A stretch of DNA of 64,000 nucleotides from Actinoplanes lutulentus (GTDB lineage: Bacteria > Actinomycetota > Actinomycetes > Mycobacteriales > Micromonosporaceae), in the NCBI RefSeq assembly GCF_003259845.1, contig NZ_QLMJ01000007.1, forward strand, positions 1 to 64,000, read 5' to 3'. The position numbers and the translations under genes were made by a program. Positions within the stretch are counted from its first letter, which is position 1. Each line of letters opens with the position of its first letter. Below the pieces are notes generated by a model. The model was given only the letters and a program-made list of their open reading frames with translations. It was not told the DNA's origin and searched no databases. Below are positions 26,677 through 35,556 of this stretch, in pieces.

Positions 26677-28149
26677 GTGAGCGCAATGGACGTGCCCGCG
26701 AAGCGATCGGCTGAGAAGCCGGCGCGAGCGGCGGACAAACCCAAGTCCACCAAGGCGGTGGCGTACATCTCGTGGGTGGCGCTGGCGCTGATGACCACGA
26801 GCTCGGTGGCCAGCCTCCGACCGTCGCCGACCATGGCGGTCTACGGGCTGGCCAGCATCTTCCTGTACGTCGTACCGGCCCTGGTCTTCCTCCTGCCGAC
26901 CGCTCTGGTCTCGGCGGAGCTGGCCTCCGGCTGGGAGGGCGGCGTCTTCAAGTGGGTGAGCGAGGGCATCTCCAAGCCCGCGGGCTTCTTCGCGGTCTGG
27001 TGCCAGTTCGCCATGACGATCTTCTATTACCCGAGCCTGCTCGGCTTCGTGGCGAGCACCCTGGCGTACGTCATCAACCCGGAGCTGGCCTCCAGCGGGG
27101 TCTGGACCGCCATCGTGATCATGGTCTGTTACTGGACCGGCGTCTGGGTGTCGTCCCGCGGTACCAGCGGCGTCGCCGGGCTGGCCAGCGGCGGCCTGAT
27201 CATCGGCACGCTGATCCCGGGAGCCCTGCTGGTGATCCTCGGTGTCGCGTTCCTCGGCCAGGGCAACGAGTCGGCCGCGCCGATGACCGCGAGCAATCTG
27301 CTGCCGGCCTGGGCGGGCCTGTCCAGCCTCGTGTTGATCGTCAACAACTTCCTGTCGTACTCCGGCATGGAGATGAACGCCGTGCACGTGAGCTCCCTGA
27401 AGAACCCGGGCCGGGAGTTCCCCCGCGCCATGTTCCTCTCGATGGGACTGGTGCTGCTGATCTTCATCCTGCCCGCCCTGGCGATCAGCTGGATCGTCCC
27501 GGCCGAGCAGCTGTCGCTGACCGCCGGCGTGATGCAGGCGTTCGACGCGGTGTTCGCCGCGTTCGGATCGCAGTGGCTCACCCCGATCCTCGGCGTGATG
27601 CTGGTCGCCGCCTCGCTCGGCGGCATGCTCACCTGGCTGGCCGGCCCGTCCCGGGGCCTGCTGCTGATCTCGCGCCAGGAGGGTTACCTGCCGCCGTTCC
27701 TGCAGCGGCTCAACAAGCACGGCGTGCAGCAGAACATCCTGGTCGTCCAGGGTCTGGTGACCACGCTCATCGCCTTGGCGTACGCGTTCATCCCGGACGT
27801 CTCCAGCGCGTACTGGATCTTCTCGGTGATCACCACGCAGGTCTACCTGATCATGTACCTGCTGATGTTCGTGGCCGCTGTCCGGCTGCGCCGCAAGCAC
27901 CCCGACCACCCGCGTGGTTACCGCGCCCCGATGCTCACCGGGCTCTGCGGCGTCGGATTCGCCGCTTCGCTCGCCGCCCTGCTCATCGGCTTCGTCCCGC
28001 CGTCCCAGTTCGGATCCGGCAGCGTCGGCATCTACCTGACCGTCGTCGCGGGCGGTGCCCTCGGGCTGGGCCTGCTCGTCCCGTACCTCTTCCTCCGCCT
28101 GCGCAAGCCGTCCTGGCGGACCGAGCCCGCCGAGGAGGTCACGGCATGA
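26677..28149 (+). CDS. APC-superfamily amino-acid permease/antiporter (GadC-like)
   Basis: 490 residues with twelve predicted helices after a basic, hydrophilic N-terminus. It resembles glutamate:GABA-type antiporters: VAYISWVALALMTTSSVASLR in helix 1, then GWEGGVFKWVSEGI and SYSGMEMNAVHV, which matches the helix 6 region. It would exchange or import amino acids. GTG 26677 follows GGAGG by 4 nt; GTG 26662 and ATG 26686 are alternatives. Its partner in the operon is a peptidase, which suggests a peptide/amino-acid scavenging unit. Confidence 0.87.
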   Translation: MSAMDVPAKRSAEKPARAADKPKSTKAVAYISWVALALMTTSSVASLRPSPTMAVYGLASIFLYVVPALVFLLPTALVSAELASGWEGGVFKWVSEGISKPAGFFAVWCQFAMTIFYYPSLLGFVASTLAYVINPELASSGVWTAIVIMVCYWTGVWVSSRGTSGVAGLASGGLIIGTLIPGALLVILGVAFLGQGNESAAPMTASNLLPAWAGLSSLVLIVNNFLSYSGMEMNAVHVSSLKNPGREFPRAMFLSMGLVLLIFILPALAISWIVPAEQLSLTAGVMQAFDAVFAAFGSQWLTPILGVMLVAASLGGMLTWLAGPSRGLLLISRQEGYLPPFLQRLNKHGVQQNILVVQGLVTTLIALAYAFIPDVSSAYWIFSVITTQVYLIMYLLMFVAAVRLRRKHPDHPRGYRAPMLTGLCGVGFAASLAALLIGFVPPSQFGSGSVGIYLTVVAGGALGLGLLVPYLFLRLRKPSWRTEPAEEVTA

Positions 28150-28559
28150 AGAACCACACCGTTCTCTACGTCTGCGCGGGGCTGCTCGTCCTGCTGCTCG
28201 GCGGCATCGCGGTGTTCAGCTGGCACGCCGCCGAGGAGAGCCGGGACGCCACCGCCAAGGCCGAACAGCTGCAGACCGCGCTGTCCACGGCCGGGATGCG
28301 TACGCCGACCACCGACCAGATCGTCCGGACCCTCGGCGACGACGGCGGCGCGGTCTGCTTCGACCCGGGCAGCGCGCTGCGCCGGGGCGTGCTCTACGGC
28401 CAGCTCACCAACGGGGCCGGCGGTCCCGGCCAGCGCCCGGTGATCGCCGACAACAAGGTGGTCAAGGGCCAGCTCCTGATCGTCGAGGTCTACTGCCCGC
28501 AGTACCTCGATCGTTTCCAGCAGGTGGTCGACGACCTCAAGCTCGCGGAGGTGGCGTGA
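28146..28559 (+). CDS. Membrane-anchored protein of unknown function
   Basis: The 137-residue protein has one N-terminal helix (VLYVCAGLLVLLLGGIAVF), a short coiled-coil stretch (EESRDATAKAEQLQTALS) and a small outer domain with two cysteines (Cys71, Cys117) that could form a disulfide. ATG overlaps the permease stop, and the M20 peptidase start overlaps its own stop, so it is fixed within the operon between permease and peptidase. I do not recognise the family. Confidence 0.75.
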   Translation: MKNHTVLYVCAGLLVLLLGGIAVFSWHAAEESRDATAKAEQLQTALSTAGMRTPTTDQIVRTLGDDGGAVCFDPGSALRRGVLYGQLTNGAGGPGQRPVIADNKVVKGQLLIVEVYCPQYLDRFQQVVDDLKLAEVA

Positions 28560-29896
28560 TGAGCCTGTCCGACCGTATCGACGCCCTGATGGGCCAGGCC
28601 CGCACCGACCTGGGTGAGCTGGTCGCCATCCCGTCGGTCGCCGACCCGCGGCAGTACCCGCCCGAGGAGTGCGGCAAGGCCGCGAACTGGGTGGTGGACC
28701 GCTTCGCTCAGGTCGGTTTCACCGGCTTGTCGCTGCGGCCCACCGCCGACGGCAGCAACGCGGTCTACGGCGAGCGACTGACCGCCGGGCCGGACGCGCC
28801 GACCGTGCTGCTCTACGCCCACTACGACGTACAGCCACCGCTCGACGAGAAGGCCTGGCGAACCCCGCCGTTCGAGCTGACCGAGGTGAACGGCCGCTGG
28901 TACGGCCGGGGCGCCGCGGACTGCAAGGGCAACATCGTCATGCATCTGACCGCGCTGCGGGCGCTCGGCGACGACGTGCCGGTCAACCTCAAGCTGATCG
29001 TGGAAGGCTCGGAGGAGCAGGGCACCGGAGGGCTCGAGGACTTCGTCGAGCACCACCCGGACCTGCTGCGCGCCGACGCCATCCTGGTCTGCGACACCGG
29101 TAACGCCGCGGTCGGCGTACCGGCCGCGACGGTCACGCTGCGCGGGCTGGTCAACGTGGTGGTGACGGTCGAGGCGCTCGCCGGCGAGCTGCACTCCGGC
29201 ATGTTCGGCGGCGCCGCGCCGGACGCGCTGGCCGCGCTGATCCAGATCCTCTCGACCCTGCGCGACGCGGCCGGCAACACCACGATCGCCGGGCTGGCGA
29301 ACGACCAGACCTGGCACGGCGCGCCGTACCCACCCGATCAGTTCCGCTCCGACATCGGCCTGGTCGGCGGGGCCGGGCTGCTCGGTGACGGCACGGTCTC
29401 GGACATGGTCTGGGCCCGGCCGGCCGTCACCGTGCTCGGCATCGACTGCCCGCCGGTGGTCGGCTCGGCGGCGGCGATCCAGCCGCACGCCCGGGCCCGG
29501 CTCAACCTGCGGGTGCCGCCGGGCACGGACGCGGTGAAGGCGCAGGACGCGCTGATCGCGCACCTGCACGCGGCGGCGCCCTGGGGTGTGCGGGTGACCG
29601 TCGAACCGGAGGCGCACGGGCAGCCGTTCGAGGCGCGTACCGGGGGCCCGGCGTACCGGGCGCTCTCCGCGGCGATGCTCGAAGCGTTCGGGCAGGAGAT
29701 GACCAGTCTCGGACAGGGCGGCTCGATTCCGCTCTGCAACGTGTTTGCCGGCACCTACCCGGACGCGGAGATCATCCTGATGGGTGTCGAGGAGCCGCAG
29801 GCCCTGATCCACGCACCCAACGAGAGCGTTGATCCCGGCGAGATCGCCCGTCTGGCGCTCGCCGAGGCCCGGTTCCTCCAGCGTTATCGCGGATAG
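28559..29896 (+). CDS. M20-family metallopeptidase (dipeptidase)
   Basis: The 445-residue zinc peptidase resembles the CNDP/ArgE group. Metal and catalytic residues are visible in order: His in YAHYDVQPP, Asp in GRGAADCKGN, Glu-Glu in VEGSEEQGTG, Asp in VCDTGN and His in IHAPNES near the C-terminus. The dimerisation-domain motif GELHSGMFGG is present. It hydrolyses dipeptides or N-acyl amino acids in the cytoplasm. ATG overlaps the upstream stop. A strong hairpin follows 13 nt after the stop. Confidence 0.92.
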   Translation: MSLSDRIDALMGQARTDLGELVAIPSVADPRQYPPEECGKAANWVVDRFAQVGFTGLSLRPTADGSNAVYGERLTAGPDAPTVLLYAHYDVQPPLDEKAWRTPPFELTEVNGRWYGRGAADCKGNIVMHLTALRALGDDVPVNLKLIVEGSEEQGTGGLEDFVEHHPDLLRADAILVCDTGNAAVGVPAATVTLRGLVNVVVTVEALAGELHSGMFGGAAPDALAALIQILSTLRDAAGNTTIAGLANDQTWHGAPYPPDQFRSDIGLVGGAGLLGDGTVSDMVWARPAVTVLGIDCPPVVGSAAAIQPHARARLNLRVPPGTDAVKAQDALIAHLHAAAPWGVRVTVEPEAHGQPFEARTGGPAYRALSAAMLEAFGQEMTSLGQGGSIPLCNVFAGTYPDAEIILMGVEEPQALIHAPNESVDPGEIARLALAEARFLQRYRG

Positions 29897-29909
29897 GAGG
29901 ACGGGCACA

Positions 29910-29949
29910 CGAAAGCGGGTCCGGCGTGGGGGCGCCGGACCCGCTTTCG
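29910..29949. terminator. Perfect 17-bp hairpin between convergent genes
   Basis: CGAAAGCGGGTCCGGCG (29910-29926) pairs perfectly with 29933-29949 around a 6-nt loop. It serves the M20 operon and the convergent HdeD-like gene, which ends at 29957. There is no T-tract, as is common in high-G+C terminators. Confidence 0.9.
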
Positions 29950-29956
29950 CTGTGGC

Positions 29957-30502
29957 TCAGGCGGTTACCGTACGCGCGGTGCGCAGCCCCGAGATGGCGC
30001 TGATCACCAGGAGCAGGCCCACGAAGATGACCGACGTCGCGCCGATGAACAGGAACGCGGAGAGACCGATGTTCGGCCAGACCAGGATCGCGATGCCGGC
30101 GAGCACCGCGACGATGCCCAGGCCGATCCGCCATCCACCACCTTCGCGACCGGATCCGAGCGACACGAAGATCTCGGCGAGCCCGTCCAGCATCCAGCCG
30201 ATCGCGACCAGGACCAGCATCAAGGCCAGCGAGGCGACGATGTTGCGCAGGCAGAGCAGGCCGACGATGGCGACCAGCAGGCTGAGCAGGATGCCGAGCA
30301 CCCGGTAGGTCACCGGGTGGTTCGGCGCGTAGAAGAGCAGGAGCAGCATCCGGGTCACACCCATCAGCAGCAGGTTGAGGCCGAACAGGAATCCGACGAC
30401 ACGCAGTGTCGCCTCCGGCCAGGAGAACGCGAGGATGCCCAGGCCGACGGCGAACACGCCGAGCACGAGCCGGGCCCAGTGCCAGGAACGCGAGTTGTCC
30501 AT
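29957..30502 (-). CDS. HdeD/DUF308-family membrane protein
   Basis: 181 residues with six helices arranged as three DUF308-type pairs (LVLGVFAVGLGILAFSWPEATL; GILLSLLVAIVGLLCLRNIVAS; GIVAVLAGIAILVWPNIGLSA). The repeated pattern of a Gly-rich helix followed by WP is characteristic. Homologues are linked to acid or envelope stress. ATG 30502 has GAGGTG upstream; the frame extends further without support. The 130 bp upstream contain no copy of the 19-bp palindrome. Confidence 0.85.
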   Translation of the reverse strand: MDNSRSWHWARLVLGVFAVGLGILAFSWPEATLRVVGFLFGLNLLLMGVTRMLLLLFYAPNHPVTYRVLGILLSLLVAIVGLLCLRNIVASLALMLVLVAIGWMLDGLAEIFVSLGSGREGGGWRIGLGIVAVLAGIAILVWPNIGLSAFLFIGATSVIFVGLLLVISAISGLRTARTVTA

Positions 30503-30633
30503 CACCGCACCTCGCGCCCGTGCACGGCCGGTGTGTTGATGATCGTGCCTGGCCAGACGGCGGGTTCGGTCTCGGCGTACGTTCGGGTGTCTGTTGTCGA
30601 CATGCACCTGCTCCCTACTGGAGATCCGTTTTC

Positions 30634-31293
30634 CTATGACTCACGCCCCGGTTCGCTCCATGCACCGGGCCGCCAGTTGTCCACCACCTTCGCCACCGCG
30701 GTGACCAGGAAGAGCTGGCCGACGAGGGCCTCCAGCACGGCGAGGCTCTGTGCCGGGTTGCCGTCCGGGACGAAGTCGCCGTACCCGGTGGTGGTCATCG
30801 TGACGAAGCTGAAGAAGAGCGCGTCGGCGAGCCCGGGGTCGCCCTCCGAGCCGAAGAGCGGGCCGGGCTGCAGGACGGCCAGGCACTCGTACGCGAACCC
30901 GAACGACATCCCGATCAGCAGGTACGCGGCGAGGGCGCCGAGCAGCGTCTGCCGGTCAACCCGCTCGCGACGGCCGAGGTGCCGGACGATCGGGACCGGC
31001 GCGAGCAGGTACAGCGCGCTGGCCGCCGAGAACGTCCAGCCGACCAGCGGCGACGCATGGGCGAGCAGATTGAGCCCCGCCGCGATCAGCGCGAGCAGGA
31101 ACACCAGCGCCGCGGCGATCCGGAAGCCCCGACGCGCGCCGGCGATCCGGAGCACCTGCCAGACCGTGAGGGTCTGCGCGAACAGCAGCAGCGTCACCAT
31201 CCAGCGGTTCTCCGCGGAGAGCGCCAGGACGTACGTCACCAGGATCATCACGAGCGCGGCGCCGTAGCCTCCGCGGGCCGGAGGGGCTCTCAA
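30634..31293 (-). CDS. Potassium channel family protein
   Basis: The 219-residue membrane protein has about four N-terminal helices and a pore module: outer helix, selectivity filter TMTTTGYGDFVP, inner helix (LAVLEALVGQLFLVTAVAKVV). No RCK/TrkA-N domain is attached, so gating must differ from ligand-gated channels. The start is TTG 31293, which overlaps the stop of the upstream 80-residue gene (TTGA); coupling explains the rare start and no better start exists before the first helix. Confidence 0.83.
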   Translation of the reverse strand: MRAPPARGGYGAALVMILVTYVLALSAENRWMVTLLLFAQTLTVWQVLRIAGARRGFRIAAALVFLLALIAAGLNLLAHASPLVGWTFSAASALYLLAPVPIVRHLGRRERVDRQTLLGALAAYLLIGMSFGFAYECLAVLQPGPLFGSEGDPGLADALFFSFVTMTTTGYGDFVPDGNPAQSLAVLEALVGQLFLVTAVAKVVDNWRPGAWSEPGRES

Positions 31294-31532
31294 CGCAGCA
31301 TGCCCGGCGGCGCGTCCGGATCGTCGTCCGCCGGCAGCCGGCGGACCTCGATGAGCCGCAGCCCCAGCCCGTGGATCCGGGAGATCAGGCCGACCACGGC
31401 CGACTGATCGGGCAACGAGCCGTGCAGGATCGTCTCCGGCGGCTCCACGCTCACGGTGAGGTCCTGTAACTCCGCTAGTACCTCGGCGGGGATCACCCCC
31501 GAGACCCGTACCTGATATGTCGCGTCGGGCAT
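31290..31532 (-). CDS. Small conserved-looking protein of unknown function
   Basis: The 80-residue soluble protein opens PDATYQVRVSGVIPAEVLAEL, has a central TILHGSLPDQSAVVGLISRIHGLGLRLIEVRRL with a beta-alpha-beta pattern, and an Asp/Pro-rich tail. The HGSLPDQSAV segment and overall shape suggest an ACT-like or ligand-binding fold; this is a guess. ATG 31532 has a strong GGAGGGAGG upstream. It is coupled to the downstream K+ channel gene and may regulate it. Confidence 0.78.
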   Translation of the reverse strand: MPDATYQVRVSGVIPAEVLAELQDLTVSVEPPETILHGSLPDQSAVVGLISRIHGLGLRLIEVRRLPADDDPDAPPGMLR

Positions 31533-31558
31533 GAGCTGCCCCTCCCTCCGCCTTACGC

Positions 31559-32338
31559 TCATCCGGTGAACCTGCCGCTGTTTCTGCGCTCGGCTTCCAT
31601 CAGGGCGATCTCCCGCTCCCCGGCGACCACGATCTCCGGGTCCGGCGCGAAGTCGAGGGTTCGGTCGCGTCCCTTGTAGTCGGCGGCGTTGAGAATGACC
31701 TTCATGGTGTTGAGCCGAGCGCGCTCCTTGTCGTTGGAGCGGACGATCAGCCACGGCGCCGCGATGGTGCTGGTGCGCTGGAGCATCTCGTACTTGTGGA
31801 TCGTGAAGTCGTCCCAGCGGTCCTGCGCCTGCATGTCGATCTCGCTGAGCTTCCACTGCCGCAGCGGGTCGGTGCGGCGGCGCTCGAAGCGGCCGGCCTG
31901 CTCCTCACGGGTGACGCTGAAGTAGAGCTTCACCAGGATCGTGCCCTGCCGGACCAGATCCTTCTCGAAGCCGGTGACGCCGCGCAGGAAGTCGCGGTAC
32001 TCCTTGGCGCTGCAGAAGCCGAAGACCCGCTCGACCATCGCGCGGTTGTACCAGCTCCGGTCGAACAGGACCATCTCGCCGCCGGCCGGGAACTGCGCCA
32101 CGTACCGCTGGAAGTACCACTGCGAGCGCTGTTCCTCGGTCGGCCGCCCGAGCGCGACGACCCGGTAGTGCTTCTCGTTCATGAACCGGGTGACCCTGCG
32201 GATGGCGCCGCCCTTGCCGGCCGCGTCCCGCCCCTCGAACAGGACGATCATGCGAAGCTTCTCCGCCTCGAGGTGTGCCTGAAGCTTCAGCAATTCGACC
32301 TGCCAGGGACGTAACCCTCGCTCAGCCTTGTGCCCCAT
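31559..32338 (-). CDS. ppk2: Polyphosphate kinase 2
   Basis: The 259-residue PPK2 transfers phosphate between polyphosphate and nucleotides. Walker A GRDAAGKGG (36-44), the lid region with RPTEEQRSQWYFQRYV, and Walker B LFDRSWYNR (91-99) are all present, with the family C-terminus (DDFTIHKYEML ... RSNDKERARL). Single-domain length fits class I. ATG 32338 has GAGGAG 6 nt upstream; TTG 32344 is less likely. A perfect copy of the 19-bp palindrome lies 56 nt upstream, consistent with a stress-induced energy role. Confidence 0.94.
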   Translation of the reverse strand: MGHKAERGLRPWQVELLKLQAHLEAEKLRMIVLFEGRDAAGKGGAIRRVTRFMNEKHYRVVALGRPTEEQRSQWYFQRYVAQFPAGGEMVLFDRSWYNRAMVERVFGFCSAKEYRDFLRGVTGFEKDLVRQGTILVKLYFSVTREEQAGRFERRRTDPLRQWKLSEIDMQAQDRWDDFTIHKYEMLQRTSTIAAPWLIVRSNDKERARLNTMKVILNAADYKGRDRTLDFAPDPEIVVAGEREIALMEAERRNSGRFTG

Positions 32339-32394
32339 GCGCAACTCCTCGTCTAGCCGGTGGTCACAGGGTGTTCCGGATCGTGCCGGCGCAC

Positions 32395-32413
32395 GTCACC
32401 CCACAGGGGTGAG
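32395..32413. promoter_or_regulatory. 19-bp palindrome, copy 2 (perfect)
   Basis: GTCACCCCACAGGGGTGAG fits the motif exactly. It ends 56 nt before the ppk2 start (which has a Shine-Dalgarno) and lies 5 bp beyond the stop of the M48 gene. Confidence 0.65.
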
Positions 32414-32418
32414 GGCGA

Positions 32419-33264
32419 TCAGACCGTCGTGCCGGACTCGGCCTCGCCGCGGACCCGGGCGTGCAGCAGGCCCAGCCGGAACAGCCGTTCCAGGCGGCGG
32501 ACCGTGAACGGGTGCGACTGCGGCAGCTGGGCCAGCTCCACCCAGAAGCCGTGCAGTGCCTGGCCCTGGCGTACCAGCTCCTCGACGTCGGTGGTGTGCT
32601 CGGTGTGCCGGCCGGAGGCGAGGATGACCAGGCCGGTCGCGCCGGACGGGCAGAGGTGCGCGCCGTGCCGGTCGCAGGAGTACTCGCGCAGCCGGGACAG
32701 CGCCGGGCCGAGCAGCGGGATCCGCTCCGAGTACGCGACCGACAGCTGGTACCAGAGCGCCACGTGGTGCAGTTTCACGTGACCCATCTCGTGGCCGAGG
32801 ATGAACCGCAGCCCTTCCCGGTTGTTCTGGTACAGGTTCACGAACAGTTCGTTGGAGAGCACCACGTAATCGTGTCCGGTGGCCTGCGCCGCGAACGCGT
32901 TCAGCGCCCCGTTGCCGTTGCCCAGGTAGATGGTGGGCCGCCGGGGCAGCCCGAGCCGGTGCGCGAAATCGTCGGCGGTGCGGTACAGGTCGCCGTACTG
33001 GCGCGAGGAGAGCTCGACCGCGGTGCCGCGGATCGAGGCGCGCTGCGTCTCCCGGATGATGACCAGCCCGGGTACGAGCAGCAGCAGGCCGATCAGAGCA
33101 CTGCGCACCGTGGTGGCCCAGGCGCCTTCCTGGAACCGCTCCGGCAGGAACGGCAGCGTGATGGCGGCCTGCACGATCAGCCAGATGATGATCAGGTTCA
33201 GGATCACCATGAAGACGTAGAAGGGGATTTCAGCGGGGTGCCGCAACCTGGTGCCTGTCGCCAC
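32419..33264 (-). CDS. M48-family membrane metalloprotease (HtpX-like)
   Basis: 281 residues. Two N-terminal helices (FYVFMVILNLIIIWLIVQAA; SALIGLLLLVPGLVII) precede a zinc-protease domain with HEMGH (158-162) and the third ligand Glu194 in REYSCDRHG. The Asn-Ala-Phe-Ala segment before the active site is typical of HtpX/STE24. It would degrade damaged membrane proteins. GTG 33264 follows AGGAGG by 6 nt. A copy of the palindrome lies 61 nt upstream, shared with the divergent lipid kinase. Confidence 0.9.
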   Translation of the reverse strand: MATGTRLRHPAEIPFYVFMVILNLIIIWLIVQAAITLPFLPERFQEGAWATTVRSALIGLLLLVPGLVIIRETQRASIRGTAVELSSRQYGDLYRTADDFAHRLGLPRRPTIYLGNGNGALNAFAAQATGHDYVVLSNELFVNLYQNNREGLRFILGHEMGHVKLHHVALWYQLSVAYSERIPLLGPALSRLREYSCDRHGAHLCPSGATGLVILASGRHTEHTTDVEELVRQGQALHGFWVELAQLPQSHPFTVRRLERLFRLGLLHARVRGEAESGTTV

Positions 33265-33325
33265 GACGAGCCTCCTGTCCGCGAGGGTTGACGGTCGACG
33301 ATCCAACGCGACGGCCGGGCCGCAC

Positions 33326-33344
33326 CTCATCCCGCCGGAATGAG
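33326..33344. promoter_or_regulatory. 19-bp palindrome, copy 3 (one mismatch)
   Basis: CTCATCCCGCCGGAATGAG. It lies 33 nt before the lipid kinase ATG (no Shine-Dalgarno) and 61 nt before the divergent M48 GTG (with Shine-Dalgarno). Confidence 0.65.
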
Positions 33345-33377
33345 GCCGGGCCCGGGCGCGGCCGCGACGCTGAATCC

Positions 33378-34736
33378 ATGCTGGAATCCCGCTCCCACCG
33401 CTGGCTGGCCCGGCTCTGCTTCCTCGGCGCCGCCGCGGCCGTGCTGCTCGTGCTCACCGTCGCCGGTGTCGCGGCGAGCCTGCTGCTGGTGCTGACCGCC
33501 GCGATCGGCACGGCCGCCGGGCTCGCCGCCGCCTGGTGGTTCCTCACCCACCGCGGGCTGCTGCGATGGCTGGCCGGGGCGGTCGTGGTGGTCGCCCCGC
33601 TGGTCGTCGCGGTGCTCTTCGCACGGGCGAACCTGATCTGGGTGGTGCTGGTCTTCGGCCTGCTCTGGGCGGCCGCGGTGGCAGCCGGGAAGAGGGCGTT
33701 GGCGGTGCCTTCGACCGGGGACGGCGTGACGTCCTCTTTCGAGACCGCAGCGCCGCTTCGTCCGTACCTGATCATGAATCCGCGCTCGGGTGGCGGGAAG
33801 GTGGAGCGGTACCGCCTGGCCGAGCGGGCTCGCGCGCTCGGCGCGCAGGTTTTTCTGCTGGAGGGACCGGCGGTGGACGTGGCCGAAATCGCCCAGCGGG
33901 CGATTCGCGACGGCGCCGATCTGCTCGGTGTGGCCGGAGGCGACGGGACGCAGGCGCTGGTGGCCGGGATCGCGGCGGAACACGGTGTGCCGTTCCTGGT
34001 GATCTCGGCGGGCACGCGCAACCACTTCGCGCTCGATCTCGGCCTGGACAGGGAGAACCCGGCGGCCTGCCTGGACGCGCTCACCGACGGCGTGGAGCTG
34101 ACGATCGACCTGGGCCTGATCGGCGACCGGACGTTCGTGAACAACGCATCGTTCGGCGCCTATGCGGAGATCGTGCGGAGCCCGGCCTATCGGGACGACA
34201 AGATCGGTACGACGCTGGAGCTCCTGCCGCGTGTGCTGGCTGATTCTGATCAGCGGCTGGAGCTGACTGTGGACGGGACGACGGTGACCGGGCCGCAGGC
34301 CGTGCTGGTCAGCAACAACCCCTATGCCGCCGACGACATCGCCGGGCTGGGCCGCCGCCACCGGCTCGACAGCGGGGTGCTCGGCGTCCTCGCGGTAACA
34401 GTGCGTGGCGCCGCCGACGCCGCCGGCCTGATCAGCGGCAAGGGCCGGGCGCGCTCGCTCACCGTCCGCAACACCGGCCGGGTGGTGATCGACGCCGACG
34501 CGCCCGCCGTGCCGGTCGGCATCGACGGCGAGGCGGTGACCATGCCGACGCCGGTACGCTGCGAGATCCGGCCGGGCGCGCTGCGGGTACGCGTCCCCCG
34601 CCACCGCCCCGGCGTGCCACCGCCACCGCCCGAACTGGACTGGTCGCGGCTGCGGCGGCTGGCGCTGGGATCGTCGCCCTCATCCGCCCCGGGTGAGGAA
34701 AAGGCCAGGCCGGCGGCGGCATCCTCAGCGGTATGA
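33378..34736 (+). CDS. Diacylglycerol kinase-family (lipid kinase) membrane protein
   Basis: The 452-residue protein has about four N-terminal helices (residues 10-110), then a DAGK catalytic domain: LIMNPRSGGGKVERY, GGDGTQALVAGIAAEHG, and NHFALDLGLDRENP with the NNASFGAYAEIV segment, then a C-terminal beta domain (VLGVLAVTVRG, GIDGEAVTMP). It phosphorylates a lipid or long-chain base at the membrane. ATG 33378 is chosen: no Shine-Dalgarno, but the palindrome ends 33 nt upstream, as for other probable leaderless genes here. The last codons overlap the next start (ATGA). Confidence 0.87.
   Translation: MLESRSHRWLARLCFLGAAAAVLLVLTVAGVAASLLLVLTAAIGTAAGLAAAWWFLTHRGLLRWLAGAVVVVAPLVVAVLFARANLIWVVLVFGLLWAAAVAAGKRALAVPSTGDGVTSSFETAAPLRPYLIMNPRSGGGKVERYRLAERARALGAQVFLLEGPAVDVAEIAQRAIRDGADLLGVAGGDGTQALVAGIAAEHGVPFLVISAGTRNHFALDLGLDRENPAACLDALTDGVELTIDLGLIGDRTFVNNASFGAYAEIVRSPAYRDDKIGTTLELLPRVLADSDQRLELTVDGTTVTGPQAVLVSNNPYAADDIAGLGRRHRLDSGVLGVLAVTVRGAADAAGLISGKGRARSLTVRNTGRVVIDADAPAVPVGIDGEAVTMPTPVRCEIRPGALRVRVPRHRPGVPPPPPELDWSRLRRLALGSSPSSAPGEEKARPAAASSAV
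34679..34697. promoter_or_regulatory. 19-bp palindrome, copy 4 (perfect), inside the 3' end of the lipid kinase
   Basis: CTCATCCGCCCCGGGTGAG ends 35 nt before ATG 34733, which has no Shine-Dalgarno. It suggests an internal promoter for the three downstream genes. Confidence 0.6.
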
Positions 34737-35143
34737 CACGCAACCCAGGGCTACTCACCGCGATCCTGGCAGCCGCTGTCCTCGGCGCCGGTGGCTGCGC
34801 CGGCGGCGAGGCGCAGGCCCCGGCGGTGTGCGAGAGCTTCGCGACAGTGCAGAACACGGTGACCCAGATCCGCAACGCCAACGTCTCGGAGAACGGCCTG
34901 GTCGCCGTCCGGCCGTACGTCGCCGAGCTTCTCAACCAGCTCAACCAGCTGGTCCTCGACGCGCAGGCGCAGTTCAAGCCGCAAGCTGACCAGCTGCGTG
35001 CCGCCGTGGACCAGCTCTCGGCCAGCGTCGAGACCGCGCGTACCGACCCGGGCGCCGCCACGTTCGCCGTGGTGCGTACCGCGATCACCGCTGTCGGTGA
35101 CAGTGCCCGCTCCCTGCGCGACGCGATCGGCGGGACCTGCTGA
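34733..35143 (+). CDS. Putative lipoprotein of unknown function
   Basis: The 136-residue protein has a signal peptide ending VLGAGGC (Cys22, a weak lipobox) and a mature part that is almost all alpha-helical with heptad-like leucines (VAELLNQLNQLVLDAQAQF, LRAAVDQLSASVETA). A Cys near 33 and the C-terminal Cys136 could pair. ATG overlaps the lipid kinase stop and the stop overlaps the next ATG, so the gene is coupled on both sides. I do not recognise a family. Confidence 0.75.
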   Translation: MTRNPGLLTAILAAAVLGAGGCAGGEAQAPAVCESFATVQNTVTQIRNANVSENGLVAVRPYVAELLNQLNQLVLDAQAQFKPQADQLRAAVDQLSASVETARTDPGAATFAVVRTAITAVGDSARSLRDAIGGTC

Positions 35144-35556
35144 TGGACGTCGAGGAGAGCCGCGCCACCGGATGGGTCGCCTGGGTTCTGTTCGGCGGCA
35201 TCGCCCTGGTCCTGCTCGGCACCGTGCACCTCTGCATGGGCTCGCTGGCCCTGCTCAACCCGGACGTGCTGGCCGGCACCCGCGGTGCCCTGCTTCTGCC
35301 GATCTCGCTGACCGCGCTCGGCTGGCTGCACATGGGTGTCGGCGTCCTCGCCGTGATCACCGGTGCGGCGCTGTTCCTGGGCCGGCTCTGGGCCCGGATG
35401 GTGGCGATCCAGCTGGCGGCCCTGGCCGCTCTGTTCGACTTCCTGTTCCTCGCCGAGCACCCGGTCTGGTCGGGCATCGCGATCGTGCTGGCCGCCGTGG
35501 TGATCTGGGCGGTGGCCAAGCACGGCGCCGAGGTGGCGGACGCGCAGGGAAAGTGA
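35143..35556 (+). CDS. DUF7144-like four-helix membrane protein, paralogue 1
   Basis: The 137-residue protein has four helices with the family pattern: GWVAWVLFGGIALVLLGTVHL, LGWLHMGVGVLAVITGAALFLG-RLWAR, and VWSGIAIVLAAVVIWAVAKHG. Two clearer paralogues lie at 47873 and 58063. ATG overlaps the lipoprotein stop; the next GTG overlaps its own stop. Function unknown. Confidence 0.8.
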   Translation: MDVEESRATGWVAWVLFGGIALVLLGTVHLCMGSLALLNPDVLAGTRGALLLPISLTALGWLHMGVGVLAVITGAALFLGRLWARMVAIQLAALAALFDFLFLAEHPVWSGIAIVLAAVVIWAVAKHGAEVADAQGK

